Source: Galerina marginata (Eukaryota > Basidiomycota > Agaricomycetes > Agaricales > Galerinaceae). Taken from it: a stretch of 64,000 nucleotides of DNA. Of the stretch, positions 21,484-31,838 are shown in pieces. Both the position numbers and the translations under genes were made by a program. Below the pieces are notes generated by a model, which was not told where the DNA came from, did not search any database, and worked only from the letters and a program-made list of their open reading frames with translations. The stretch covers positions 1,674,001-1,738,000 of the forward strand of contig JAECYW010000010.1 in assembly GCA_023014335.1 (NCBI GenBank), in the 5' to 3' direction. Within the stretch, counting starts at the first letter, position 1, and the number at the start of each line of letters is the position of its first letter.

Positions 21484-22758
21484 CGCTGACGTTTCTTGTC
21501 TGGGACATGTTGATTACGTTTGACGACGAGGTCTGCATTTTTCTGACCGCCGACCTGGGTTTGGAGTTGACGATGCCACTTCAAGGTTAGACTGATCTGG
21601 CCGTATGTATTGCGGATTTCCACTACGTTTTTATATGTTGGACGAACCCCTGTTTCTTAGACAAAATAGGTCACTTATGAAATGGGTCTACTTCCTGGCG
21701 CGATATTTTTCTTTGGCAGTGCAAATGTAAGTGATTAATCAGTGTCCTTCCCACTAGCTGACATCCCATTTATACCGGCAGACCTTTGCTTCTCGTGGGC
21801 TCAGAACTGTCCCCGCATTTCCACTTCACGCATCAAGATTGTTACATCTGGCAGATATACCAAGGGATAACGACGTCCATGATTATTCTGACTGTCGACG
21901 TTATTCTGATTATACGAGGTACTTGTTCAAACCTACCTAGAGTACGTTGTTGTTCTGTTGACCATTATGATCCATGTAGTGCGTGCGCTCTACCATGGAC
22001 ATCGACTTGTATGCCATGGGGTTAGTGTATTATTTCTGCTTGAAATCATTAGTATGATTGTTGGCCTTGCGTTGTCTCTTCCTGGCATTGAATTCGACAA
22101 CATCTGTACCGTTCTGCACATACCTCCTGAATTGGGTATCTTTGGGTGAGTAAATCCTTCGTATACGAGGAAATTGACTTATGATTGGCATGTCGATTGT
22201 ATGTTTGCTTCGTGTCACTTTCAGGCTAGGTTCTATAGCCTTTCAAACAGTCCTTTTTGGCCTCACGCTATACAGGTTCATTGGTGACGTGAACGCTGGC
22301 TCGCATGGAATGCCGCTTATTGCGCTCTTGATACGTGATGGGACATGGGCATTTTTATTACTTTTTTGTGAGTCTCACATCCAAGAGGCTCAGCTTTGTG
22401 CCGATATTTCTATTTCTCACCTTAAACTCGGATAAAGTCGTCTACATGGGGCAGATCGGCCTGAATGCCGCAGCCAATCCCATGTCTGGAGGAATTCTTT
22501 TCCCGTAAGTCCTCTTAATCTCGTGTTTCATCCGCCGTGTTTGACTGACTGTTAATTTTACAGGTGGATGTTGACGCTCTGTTCGTTTTGTGTTAGTAAC
22601 TCTCGCGTTACATCTTACAATATTTACCTGCTCACTACTCACAATAGGGCTATCGCATTTTCCTGAACCTCAGAAAGTTCGCCGTAGACGGCCTTGACGA
22701 TGGAATTGCGAACATAAGTTCCATTTTGGAAACCACCACCTCAACTGGAAGTTCCTAA
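21484..22758 (+). CDS. DUF6533-type seven-helix membrane protein (5' end not resolved)
   Basis: Exons can be joined from the acceptor gtggcag ending at 21483 to the TAA at 22756-22758 through eight short GT-AG introns, all in phase. The N-terminal segment (LTFLVWDMLITFDDE, then VRLIWP, then SLMKWVYFLARYFSL) is the DUF6533 signature of mushroom membrane proteins. Six further hydrophobic helices follow, among them LLLVGSEL, IYQGITTSMIILTVDVILII, VSVLFLLEIISMIVGLALSL, IAFQTVLFGLTLYRF and a final FPWMLTLCSFCGYRIFLNLR. The tail is short and polar. Members are integral membrane proteins of unknown function, with receptor-like topology. An in-frame stop lies just upstream of the acceptor, so the first exon with the start codon is farther left and I could not place it. 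Confidence 0.7.
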
Positions 22759-23041
22759 GCGTATTAGTGATAGGATACCATACAAAATTCAGCCATTTCC
22801 GAAACAATTCCGAAAGAATTAATTGAATGATGTACTTACTACTTATCATGGCTTTGGCACTGCTTTGGCAAGCGGTGTTAGTACACTTTTTCTATCTATT
22901 GGACATCGTTCCAGATCGAGTGCCCGCAGTTGCTAGCCATTGTCATGTACGGTTACGCGATTGGTCCGCGAACGCGACCGTCGCGAGTCGCGACGCGATA
23001 TTTCAAATTGCCTCAGACGCGGTGTTTGTGTTTATTTGTCC

Positions 23042-23047
23042 ACGCGT
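23042..23047. promoter_or_regulatory. MCB-like ACGCGT element upstream of SMC6
   Basis: ACGCGT, 52 bases upstream of the SMC6 start and within a very CG-rich promoter (cgcgaccgtcgcgagtcgcg just before). ACGCGT is the MluI cell-cycle box bound by MBF in ascomycete yeasts and drives G1/S genes. Conservation of the site's role in this fungus is inferred. Confidence 0.4.
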
Positions 23048-23098
23048 CAACAAACCGCGTTTCGCTATGAAGCCTTCTTGTCCTTAGATTCTACCATC

Positions 23099-26000
23099 AT
23101 GCCCAAGCGACAGCACCATGCAGCAATCGACTCCGACGAAGAGGAACCTCAGCATTCTCAGGCTTCCTCAAAGCGCGCGAGAACGGCAGACAACAGCGAG
23201 GATGAGGATGCCCCTCGTACTCGGGCGCGTCGCACACGTGAAAAGCGACCGGCGAATGGGAAAACCAATGGCAAGGGTAAAGCTCGAGCCACTGGATCTG
23301 ACGAAGAGGAGGGTAGCGAAGAGGAGGACGAAGACGGGCAAGATTCGCAGCCTCGAGAAGAGCTCGATGACGAGGAGTTCGAGAGGATCCATGGTGAAAA
23401 GTTAGAAGTTCATTTAGCGAACAGACGTAAGGTCGCTGGCGTAAGTCTGGTTTTTTAACTTGTGCATTGTCATTTCAGGTGTTGAAAAAATTTCCTAGGG
23501 TGTCGCTGAGCATGGCATCATCGAATATATCGAGATGCACCAGTTCATGTGCCACAAATACCTGAGGTTCACTTTTGGTCCTCAAATCAACTTTATCATT
23601 GGTGCGTATATCCTCTCTTTACGCGTTCCTGTGTATTTAAAATGTCAACAGGCCACAACGGAAGTATGCGGCGTTTTTGAAAAGTAATTCCGTTGCTATG
23701 ACTGACAGTTGTCGTAGGTGGCAAAAGTGCAGTATTATCTGCGATCACAGTGGCCCTTGGTGGAAAGGCTACTTCGACCGGTCGTGGAAACGGTCTTAAA
23801 TCCTTCATTCGTGAAGGTCAGGGGTACGTTTTTTGACCTTCTCTTCAGCTTCTGTCTGACCCCTGTCCAGTTCCTCCGAGGTTACTATACACATCAAGAA
23901 CCAAGGGGAGGAGGCCTTCAAGCCGAAAGAATACGGGAAGACCATTGTCATCACCCGCAAATTCCACAAAGAGGGTTCATCTTCGTGGAAAATCAAGAGC
24001 AAGGACGGTAAAGTTATCAGCACGAAGAAAGAAGAACTGGCAGCGATTTGCGACCATATGAACATTCAGGTCGACAACCCGATGAACGTCCTAACACAGG
24101 GTCTGTTGTCGGTATCTCTCCACCCCTCTCTCTTTTTGTTGACTTTGCCCAATAGATTCGGCACGGCAATTCCTGAGTGCATCCCAGCCTCAGGATAAAT
24201 ATAAAGTGCGTGACGCCTCTCTGGTCTAATTTCATGTGCTTATATTTCACCTTTCTAGTTCTTCTTGCGCGGAACCCAGCTATCGCAGCTCTCAGATGAA
24301 TATGACATTTGTATGACAAACATTACTCAGACGGCCAAGCTGTTATTAGTCAAGAAAGAGGCTCTGCCTGATTTACGCGCGCGTCTGCGTGAAGTCACCG
24401 CAAGATATGATGAGGCTGCGAAGGCTCGCGAGCAGAAGAGGAGGGTCGATGACCTGAAGAAGGAACTTGCATGGTCGCATGTTTCCGCGAAAGAAGCTGA
24501 AATGGAGAAAAAGACGGAAGAAGTGGCCAAGCTGGCGCGCAGGCTACCTGAAATGGAGAAACGCGTTCAACTCGCCCAGGTTCCTTTTCACGTGTTTCTG
24601 AGTATTGTGACCCTCTCTGACCCTTCCTTTAATGTTAGGTTGAGTTCGACGCCGCTACCAAGCAAGTCACCAAATTCGAGCAGGAGATCAACGATCTTGA
24701 GGGCGTCGATGATTTAAATGTGAGAAAGACCGAGTTGCAGGATGAAATGCGTGCCAATAAGACCCGATTAATGGAACTCAATGTAAGCTATCTCCATTCT
24801 CAATTAAAGCCATCGATGAGCTAAAATATTATCAGAATGACCTGAAGCAAATTGACGCCAGCACGTTAGCCATCAATAGGCAGATCGAGGGGTTGGAGAA
24901 GTCCATGGAGGAAGAGGCCCGTCGCATGGCCGTAAACACGCAGGGAAAACAAGAAGAGACACAACGCAAACTCGAGGCAGCCAGAATCAACATATCGACT
25001 CTAGAGAGTGAAATCGGCGAGTTGATTAGGGAGAGGAAAGACAAGGGTGTCATGGCCGAATCCAGAGAGGCCCAAGGTCGTGAATTAGAGCGTAAGCTCA
25101 AGGACCTCCAAGACACAATCGGCAACTGCGAGGCCACCATTTCTAGGGCGAAACAAATGGAAAAGGACGCGCTCGTGCCGTATGGAAAGGATATCAAACA
25201 TGTCTTGGAGAAGATCAAGACCATGCGGTGGCATGGCGAATTGCCCCTTGGACCCCTGGGCATGTACGTTAAGGCGAAGGATCCAAGGACCTGGGGCGAG
25301 CTACTGCGCAATCAACTGGGGAACTATTTGCTCGCTTTCGCGGTTACTGATGCTAGGGACAGGCCTCAGCTAAAGCAGCTCCTCTCAAATTATGGAAAGT
25401 CAGTTACATTCATCACTTCTTTTACCCCCGTAATGTCATCTGATTCTCTTTTTTACAGCCCACGCACCACAATTTTGATATATCAGCAGGATTTGTTTGA
25501 CTACCGATCAGGAGAGCCCCCAGAACATCTCCTCACTGTTCTGAGAGCATTGGAGGTTCGCCACTTTTTCCTACATTAAAGTGTCACTAAAATAAGTCAT
25601 TTCTGGTACTAGATTACAGACCCATACGTTATGCGCATCTTGATCAATCAAGCACATATCGAAACTCAAATTCTTTCTGTAACTCGTTTCGAAGCACAAC
25701 AGACTCTCCAGACCCTTCGGGGTGGATCTGCGTGGACAAACGACAAGATGGCGGTTCGAGTTTTCCCGTGAGTTTCTTTTGTCATTAGCCACATTGGATT
25801 GGACGCACCTAATGTGTTGTGATGCAGGGAAGGAGGTGTATTCAGTTCTACTTTGAACTTCAGGCCTATGGGCGGTGCAATGAGTCTTCTACTGACAGGA
25901 CGCGACGGCGCCACCGAGGTGCAGTAAGTGTCGGTTTCCTTTAAAATTGTTACATGACGCGATCGTTTTTAGGCACATCTCGGGACAGAAGGCAGAAGCA

Positions 26001-27687
26001 GAAGCCGAGTACAATTCCATTAATCAGCAGGTCCGCCAGCTTCAAGCGGAGTACAACGAATGTCGCAGGGCTATCGACAGGATTAATGTATGCCCGTTGA
26101 CGTGCCATACTCTTGTCTATTGCTGAATGCCAAAACAATGTGTAGAAACAAGAGGAAGGTTTGCAACGCCAATTGCGTAACGCAAAAGTGGAGTTTGCGA
26201 ATTTGCAAGAAGAGGCAAACGAGGAGCTTCCTGCTGGCTTAGCAGGGTTCGAGGATGCCAAACAGGTTCGTCCAGTTTTTCCGATCTGTTAACCTTCGTC
26301 CTGAAAGCCCGTGCTATCGTAGGAAGCCGAAAGGGAGAAAGCCAGCTTTTTCGAGCAGTTCACGGCCATATCTACCCAGAAGGGTGCCGTGGACGAAGCG
26401 CAGAAGCAGCTCCAGTACCAGATGAACGACATTAAGGCCTTGCTCAACGATTTCGAAGATAAGAGGGCTTCCATAACCGTAAGACCATTTAACACTTTCC
26501 CTCGTTCGGCATCCTCAAAGTCGTTTAAACAGAAAAAAGTCGAAGACGCTGTCGAGGCGAGAATGAATGCCCAGAATACAATGAACCATTACCGTGCTAA
26601 ATGCACGGAAGAAAAGAAGAAAGTGGAAGTCGCTGAAGCTGCTGCGAAGCTTCTGGAGGAAGAGTTTGCGGTCAGTCTGTACATCATACTGTGTTGGGCG
26701 ATTTGCTGAAACTGGGGGACTGTTTCGTTAGAGTTGGCGCAAGAAAGCTTTGGAGTACTGTACGCAAGTTCCCAATCCTCGCAAGACGGAGGAAGTGCAG
26801 CGACATCTAGACTCTGTGCAGAAGGCATTGAAGGAGAGGGAGAAAACGTAGATATGCATGCACTTTTGGTTGACCTAGAAACTGATTTCTTATGATGCTC
26901 CAGACAAGGCGCCTCTGTTGATGATCTCGCGCAAGAGGTCAACAAGGCTAAACTCAACTACGACAAGGCGCAGACGGAGCTAAAACAGATGTCCACTTTA
27001 AATAAGGTTCGTCCATCCTGTTATTTTTTGCGCGTCTTATTAATATTTTCGTAGCAACTTAAAGCGTCGCTGCTCATTCGATTGAACAAGTGGCAGGAGT
27101 TCAGGAGACACATCGCTCTCCGATGCAAACACGTCTTCATGTTCCATCTCTCGCAGCGTGGGTACTACGGAAAGATCTTGTTCAATCACGAGCATGGTAC
27201 CTTGACTCTTCGGGTGCGTTTTAACGTGTTCTCCCGGTCGTCCTAGAGCTGTGTTTTGACTTAATTATTTCTTACAGGTTCAAACGGATGATCAACTCCA
27301 AACACAAGGAACTCGCGACAAGGATCCACGGTCGCTCAGTGGAGGCGAGAAGTCCTTCTCAACCATTTGCTTGCTCCTCTCGCTTTGGGAATGTATCGGA
27401 TGTCCCTTGCGCTGCCTTGGTACGTCTTTCCTCCTCCCTTCTGTCGTGGGCTGGAGTCAGGCTGATCAACTCTTACAGATGAATTCGACGTTTTCATGGA
27501 CGCTGTCAATCGTCGTATCAGCATGAAGATGATGATTGATACGGCTAATACCTCGGATAAGAAGCAGTATATCCTCATCACCCCACAGGACATGACCAAC
27601 GTCACGCTTGGGCCGTCCGTACGCGTGTTGAGAATGACGGATCCCGAGCGAGGCAATGGGACTCTTCCTTTCGGGGCATCGTCTTGA
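23099..27687 (+). CDS. SMC6: SMC6, structural maintenance of chromosomes protein 6
   Basis: Multi-exon gene, apparently intact. SMC6 pairs with SMC5 in the SMC5/6 complex, which uses ATP to manage recombination intermediates and replication stress in the nucleus. Order: acidic, basic disordered N-terminus ([11 protein letters not shown]); Walker [21 protein letters not shown]; the SMC6-typical [18 protein letters not shown]; a coiled-coil arm; a hinge around 25200-25600 ([20 protein letters not shown]); the returning coiled coil; the C-terminal signature [20 protein letters not shown]; Walker [16 protein letters not shown]; and the ending [10 protein letters not shown]...[14 protein letters not shown]. 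Introns are about 50-65 bases. Walker A is split over three exons, including the 12-base exon 23652-23663. Start at 23099 chosen because it begins the typical MPKRQ-type basic/acidic tail; the frame is open further upstream without homology. Confidence 0.93.
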
Positions 27688-28185
27688 AGACACAAAGAGG
27701 TTCAAACTTTAACAAATTATTTCCCTTTAACTCTACTATACGATTCCTGCCTCTCGTTTCTTCCGGAGGCTTGCGTATACCCTATGTGTAGGCTCTTTAT
27801 AATCGTATTCTAGTGGAAAATCAATATCATACATTTGCTCAAGTATTTCGTGTCGTCATGATGGTTTGCGGAGCTCCAAATTTAATCTGCCGGACCTCGA
27901 CGCGTCCGTTCCATTTTTTTTTCACATATCTTCTTGGCTCCACTCTTCTGCTGTAATTTTGCTGTAGCACCTGTCTTTATCTCTGTTTCTGTCGGATTAT
28001 ATCTTTTCTACCCGGTCACCAACCTGGCCAAATATTACGCCCAGGATACTGTATATTGGACCAGAAATCGCCTGCGAGTTCGGACTCTTAGCTAGCCCTA
28101 CTTAACGCATCGCGGAGCACCACCTGCACCGACTTACGACTGCCCAGAATCTCAGAAAATGGCCATGTTGCCTGCTCTGCGGAAG
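27688..28185. other. spacer and promoter of the first KHE gene
   Basis: Contains the 3' flank of SMC6 and the promoter of the next gene. From about 27900 it resembles the region before the second KHE gene (29897 onward), including a shared acgcgtccgtt, so the promoter was copied too. Confidence 0.5.
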
Positions 28186-29500
28186 ATGAGGATTATCGCG
28201 ATACCTCTGACACGGCCCAACGCGCGAATACAACCGCATACGAACGCGAAACTGAACAGGTTGACGTACTACCAGTTCCAAATATCGGCGAAGAAACCCA
28301 AGAAACCGCCATCATCCTCGACTGCCCAAACCAAGGGTAAAGATAAGGAGGCGGAGGAGGGCCCTGTGGAGCAGGAGAAGAAAGGGTGGCTACCGGAAGA
28401 GGGGGTCGTGAATTGGGCTACACAGAAAGCGGCCGATATTTGGTCTGGGTTCGGGAAGGCAGAGGGTGGATGGAAGGTCTGCTTTCCTGTGTTGCATATG
28501 TTGTCTGGAAGATTATACTGATTTAGTATTCTCCTTTTGCTCCATGTTTTTCTAGTTGAAAACATACCAGTTCGGAGAGAAGTTAGTGGATCGGATGGAG
28601 TTCGAAGAGCTGGCTCTGAAGAGCATCGACCCGTCGCTCGGTCCCTCTATCACACAGCTGAAGCGGACTCCTGTCCTAGACGAGAAAAATGACTCAACTA
28701 CGGTGCATATTTACTGCTTTTTCCTTTGCCTGGTGTGTTTTTAATGCATCTTACTGACTTTTTCCGTAACAGATAGCACTCATATTCCCCCCATCCCTTC
28801 TGTCGCCTTCTACTGCCCTCTCAGATCTCCGTGCGTACGTAGAGCACCGGATACCCCGGCATAGGAAGGGCTTCTACCTGTGGATGATCATCGCCCCATT
28901 TACTGCTCCTTTTATGATTATTCGTGAGTACCTTCAGGACACTCGTCATGACTTCGCCTTGTTAAACTTACAAACCTTAACCAAAGCTATAATTCCCAAT
29001 CTTCCTTTCTTCTTCTGTGCTTGGCGTTCATGGTCACATTATAGAGGTACGAAGGTTTCTCGGACATAATATGTGTACTGATCAGAATCTTTGTAGCATA
29101 TCGATCCTCACAATACCTGCAATCTCTCTTAGAACATAATTTAATTGTACCTCAAGCAAACGAAGCCCTAGATCAAGTGTACAAGACGTATCCAATATCG
29201 CCACACCCAACTACGAGTAGTAGTAAACCCGAACACTCTACAACTGCTTCTGCACCATCATCAGAGGCAAACTCGAAACCTACCGATGAGGAGTCGTCAT
29301 CGTCATCGTCCCCCAACCCCAATTCGACAACTAATCCGGGCACATCAATACATCCACATCAAACACTGCTGACTCGGGACGCTGTGCCCTCCATCCTTTC
29401 TATCTTCGAGCTAGGACCTGCCTCGACTGCAGCTGCGGACCTGTATCGCGCTGTCGAACAGGCGCGGGTGAGAGTGGCTACTGGTCGCTCTGAACTATAA
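28186..29500 (+). CDS. mitochondrial K+/H+ exchange-related protein (Mit_KHE1), copy 1
   Basis: Exons are 28186-28476 (or from 28159), 28556-28702, 28773-28923, 28987-29046 and 29097-29500, all in phase. The product is 350 residues from the ATG at 28186, which is the position matching the only start of the paralogue; two in-frame ATGs lie just upstream. The sequence fits the Mit_KHE1 family, inner-membrane proteins needed for normal mitochondrial K+/H+ exchange and shape. Visible features: MRIIAIPLTRPN and LTYYQFQ at the start; a K/E-rich linker; KTYQFGEKLVDRMEFEELALKSID; the IALIFPPSLLS segment; two hydrophobic segments, YLWMIIAPFTAPFMII and IIPNLPFFFCAWRSWSHYRAY; and an amphipathic YLQSLLEHNLIVP stretch. 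The C-terminal part has a long S/P-rich insert, then LLTRDAVPSILSIFELG. Tandem with the copy at 30186. Confidence 0.82.
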
Positions 29501-30185
29501 CATGGATGATATACAATTTATTGCTGATGCGGATGTCGCTACAGGTATTGTTATTGCCAATAAAGTAACATCGTAATCATATACCTAGCTAGGTACCCAT
29601 CAAAGACGGGAACTTCAGCTGACCTCCATACAGTACTTATTCGAAGACGGACGGGCATCCGCTTGCACACCCAAGACGTGACTTAGCTCTGGGTTGAGTC
29701 GTATCTTCAATTGTTGGACCTCATGTAGCTGGATGTCGACGCGAAATATATCTTTTGTGTAGGGGTTTTTTTCGTCTTTATACTAAGAAGAGCAAAGCTC
29801 TTCTTATAGAATTATTCGACTTTCGGAATCCTCGCTCCTCCATCCATCCGTCCATCCATGTTTTGCGGAGATCTAAACATAGTTGGCCGATAGGAAACGC
29901 GTCCGTTCTATTTTTATCACCCACTGGGCTTTACCTCCAACTTTTCTGTGGTCGTGCTGCTGTCTTTTATATCATCTCTTCTGGGGCTTCTACCTTTTCT
30001 TCTCTTCCTCAAACCGCCAAAATAATACGCCTAAGCTTTATTAGTCCTACTCAAAAAGCCCACCCGAACTACTGGAAGTCACTTTGAAGTCACTGCTATA
30101 ATTTGCTCGGTGCATTGTGGTCGCGGAACACCATTTCTACTGCTGAGGGTCTCGACAGCTTACGATATTTTCTGCTCTCCAAAAG
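29501..30185. other. spacer between the KHE paralogues
   Basis: 3' flank of the first copy and promoter of the second. A ccatccatccgtccatccat run lies near 29840. From 29895 the sequence mirrors 27897 onward. Confidence 0.5.
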
Positions 30186-31427
30186 ATGAGGATTATTGCG
30201 ATACCTCTCACATGGCCTAGTACGCGAGTATTACAGACTGGAAGCGCGAAGTTGCACCGGTTGACGTACTACCAATTTCAAATCTTCCCGGAGAGACCCA
30301 AAAAACCGCCATCGTCTTTAGCGGCATCCACTGGGGAGACTGGAAGCGTGATAGGCTCCGTAGAACAGGAGAAGAAACGGAAACGATGGCTGCCAGAAGA
30401 GGGACTTGTAAATTCGGCGACGCAGAAAGCTGCGGATATTTGGGCTGGATTCGGCGAGGCAAAGGGCGGGTGGAAGGTGTGTTTTCATGCGGTTGTGGTA
30501 TGACTTGGAAATTCACACTGATTACACCTTGCTTTGGATTTTCCTAGTTGAAAACATACCAATTTGGAGGGAAGTTGATGGATCGGGTAGATTTCGAAGA
30601 GCTGGCACTCAAGAGCATCGTCCCGTCACTCGGTTTCTCTATTACGCATCTCAAAGGAACTCCAGTTCTCGACGATCCTGAGAAGACGCAGTCGACTACA
30701 GTGAGTCTTTACCGCTGTTCCCGAAATCTTTCTTTTTCTTTTGCTGATTTCATTGCCGACAGATTTCGCTTATATACCCTCCCTCGCTTTTATCAGGCTC
30801 AACAGCCCTTGCGGACCTTCGTGCCCATGTCAAGCACCGGATACCCCTGCATAGAATGGGTTTCTACTCATGGGCGGCTCTTACCCCGTTTACCTTTCCA
30901 TTGAAGATCATTCGTGAGTCGCTTCCTGCACCTGTTTATCAATTCGCCTTGCTAAATTTCGAACATTCACCAAAGCAATAATCCCAAATCTTCCTTTCTT
31001 TTTCTGTGCTTGGCGTTTATGGTCGCACTACAGAGGTACGAATATCGAGTTTTCTCCAGCGTGATAGAGTATATGTGGTGATCAAAATTCTATAGCGTAT
31101 CAAGCCGCAGAATACCTCGAATCCCTCCTAAACCATGATTTGATTGTACCTCAACCAAGCGATGCTCTAGATCAAGTGTACAAGACTTATCAGTTATCTC
31201 CACATGCAGGTACGAGCGCCTTGTCATCCTCAACATCGTCTTCATTTTCGCCCGACCCCGACTCGACACTTCACCAAGACCCGCCCCATACCCTCCTGAC
31301 CCGAGACGCTATGCCCTCCATCCTCTCTATCTTCCAGTTAGGATCCGAGTCGACGGCAGCTGCGGACCTGTATCGCGCTGTAGAACAAGCGCGGGTAAGA
31401 ATGGCTACTGGTCGCTCTGACCAATAA
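30186..31427 (+). CDS. mitochondrial K+/H+ exchange-related protein (Mit_KHE1), copy 2
   Basis: Exons are 30186-30476, 30548-30700, 30763-30913, 30976-31035 and 31096-31427, giving 328 residues. All intron positions equal those of copy 1, and exons 3 and 4 have identical lengths (151 and 60 bases). Conserved features include MRIIAIPLTWP, the LTYYQFQIF segment, WLPEEGLVNSATQKAADIW, KTYQFGGKLMDRVDFEELA, the ISLIYPPSLLS strand, hydrophobic FYSWAALTPFTFPLKII and IIPNLPFFFCAWRLWSHYRAY, and the closing LLTRDAMPSILSIFQLG. The S/P-rich insert near the C-terminus is shorter than in copy 1. The start codons of the two copies are exactly 2000 bases apart. The gene reads intact, so both copies may be active. 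The role is inferred from the family only. Confidence 0.82.
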
Positions 31428-31838
31428 TGTACACGGTATTTTAACCATTGAACCGACGTCGCTACTACTCAGTATTGTTATGAGTATGTAGTTTGTAGCA
31501 TCATACTTAATTGTGAACCTAATAGATAGCAGTCCTATCTCTGCACTTACCATGGTTGCAAACACCATTTGTCTAAAAGCCCGAGAATATTATGATGACA
31601 AAAAGGAGATTCTATTCAAGCCATGGTTATACATAGAGTACTTAACAGGTGATGAGCAGACATGAATGCATATGGGATATCTAGAGATTATAGACTAAGA
31701 GACAAGAGGAAAGATGAATGACAATGAATGGGCGGGCATATTACAACAGAGTCCATTCAAAACTCCAGAGGGTAGATGTAGTACACGGAATGACGACAAC
31801 GACAGCAAAATGAAAAGAAACAACTCCAGATCACCTAC

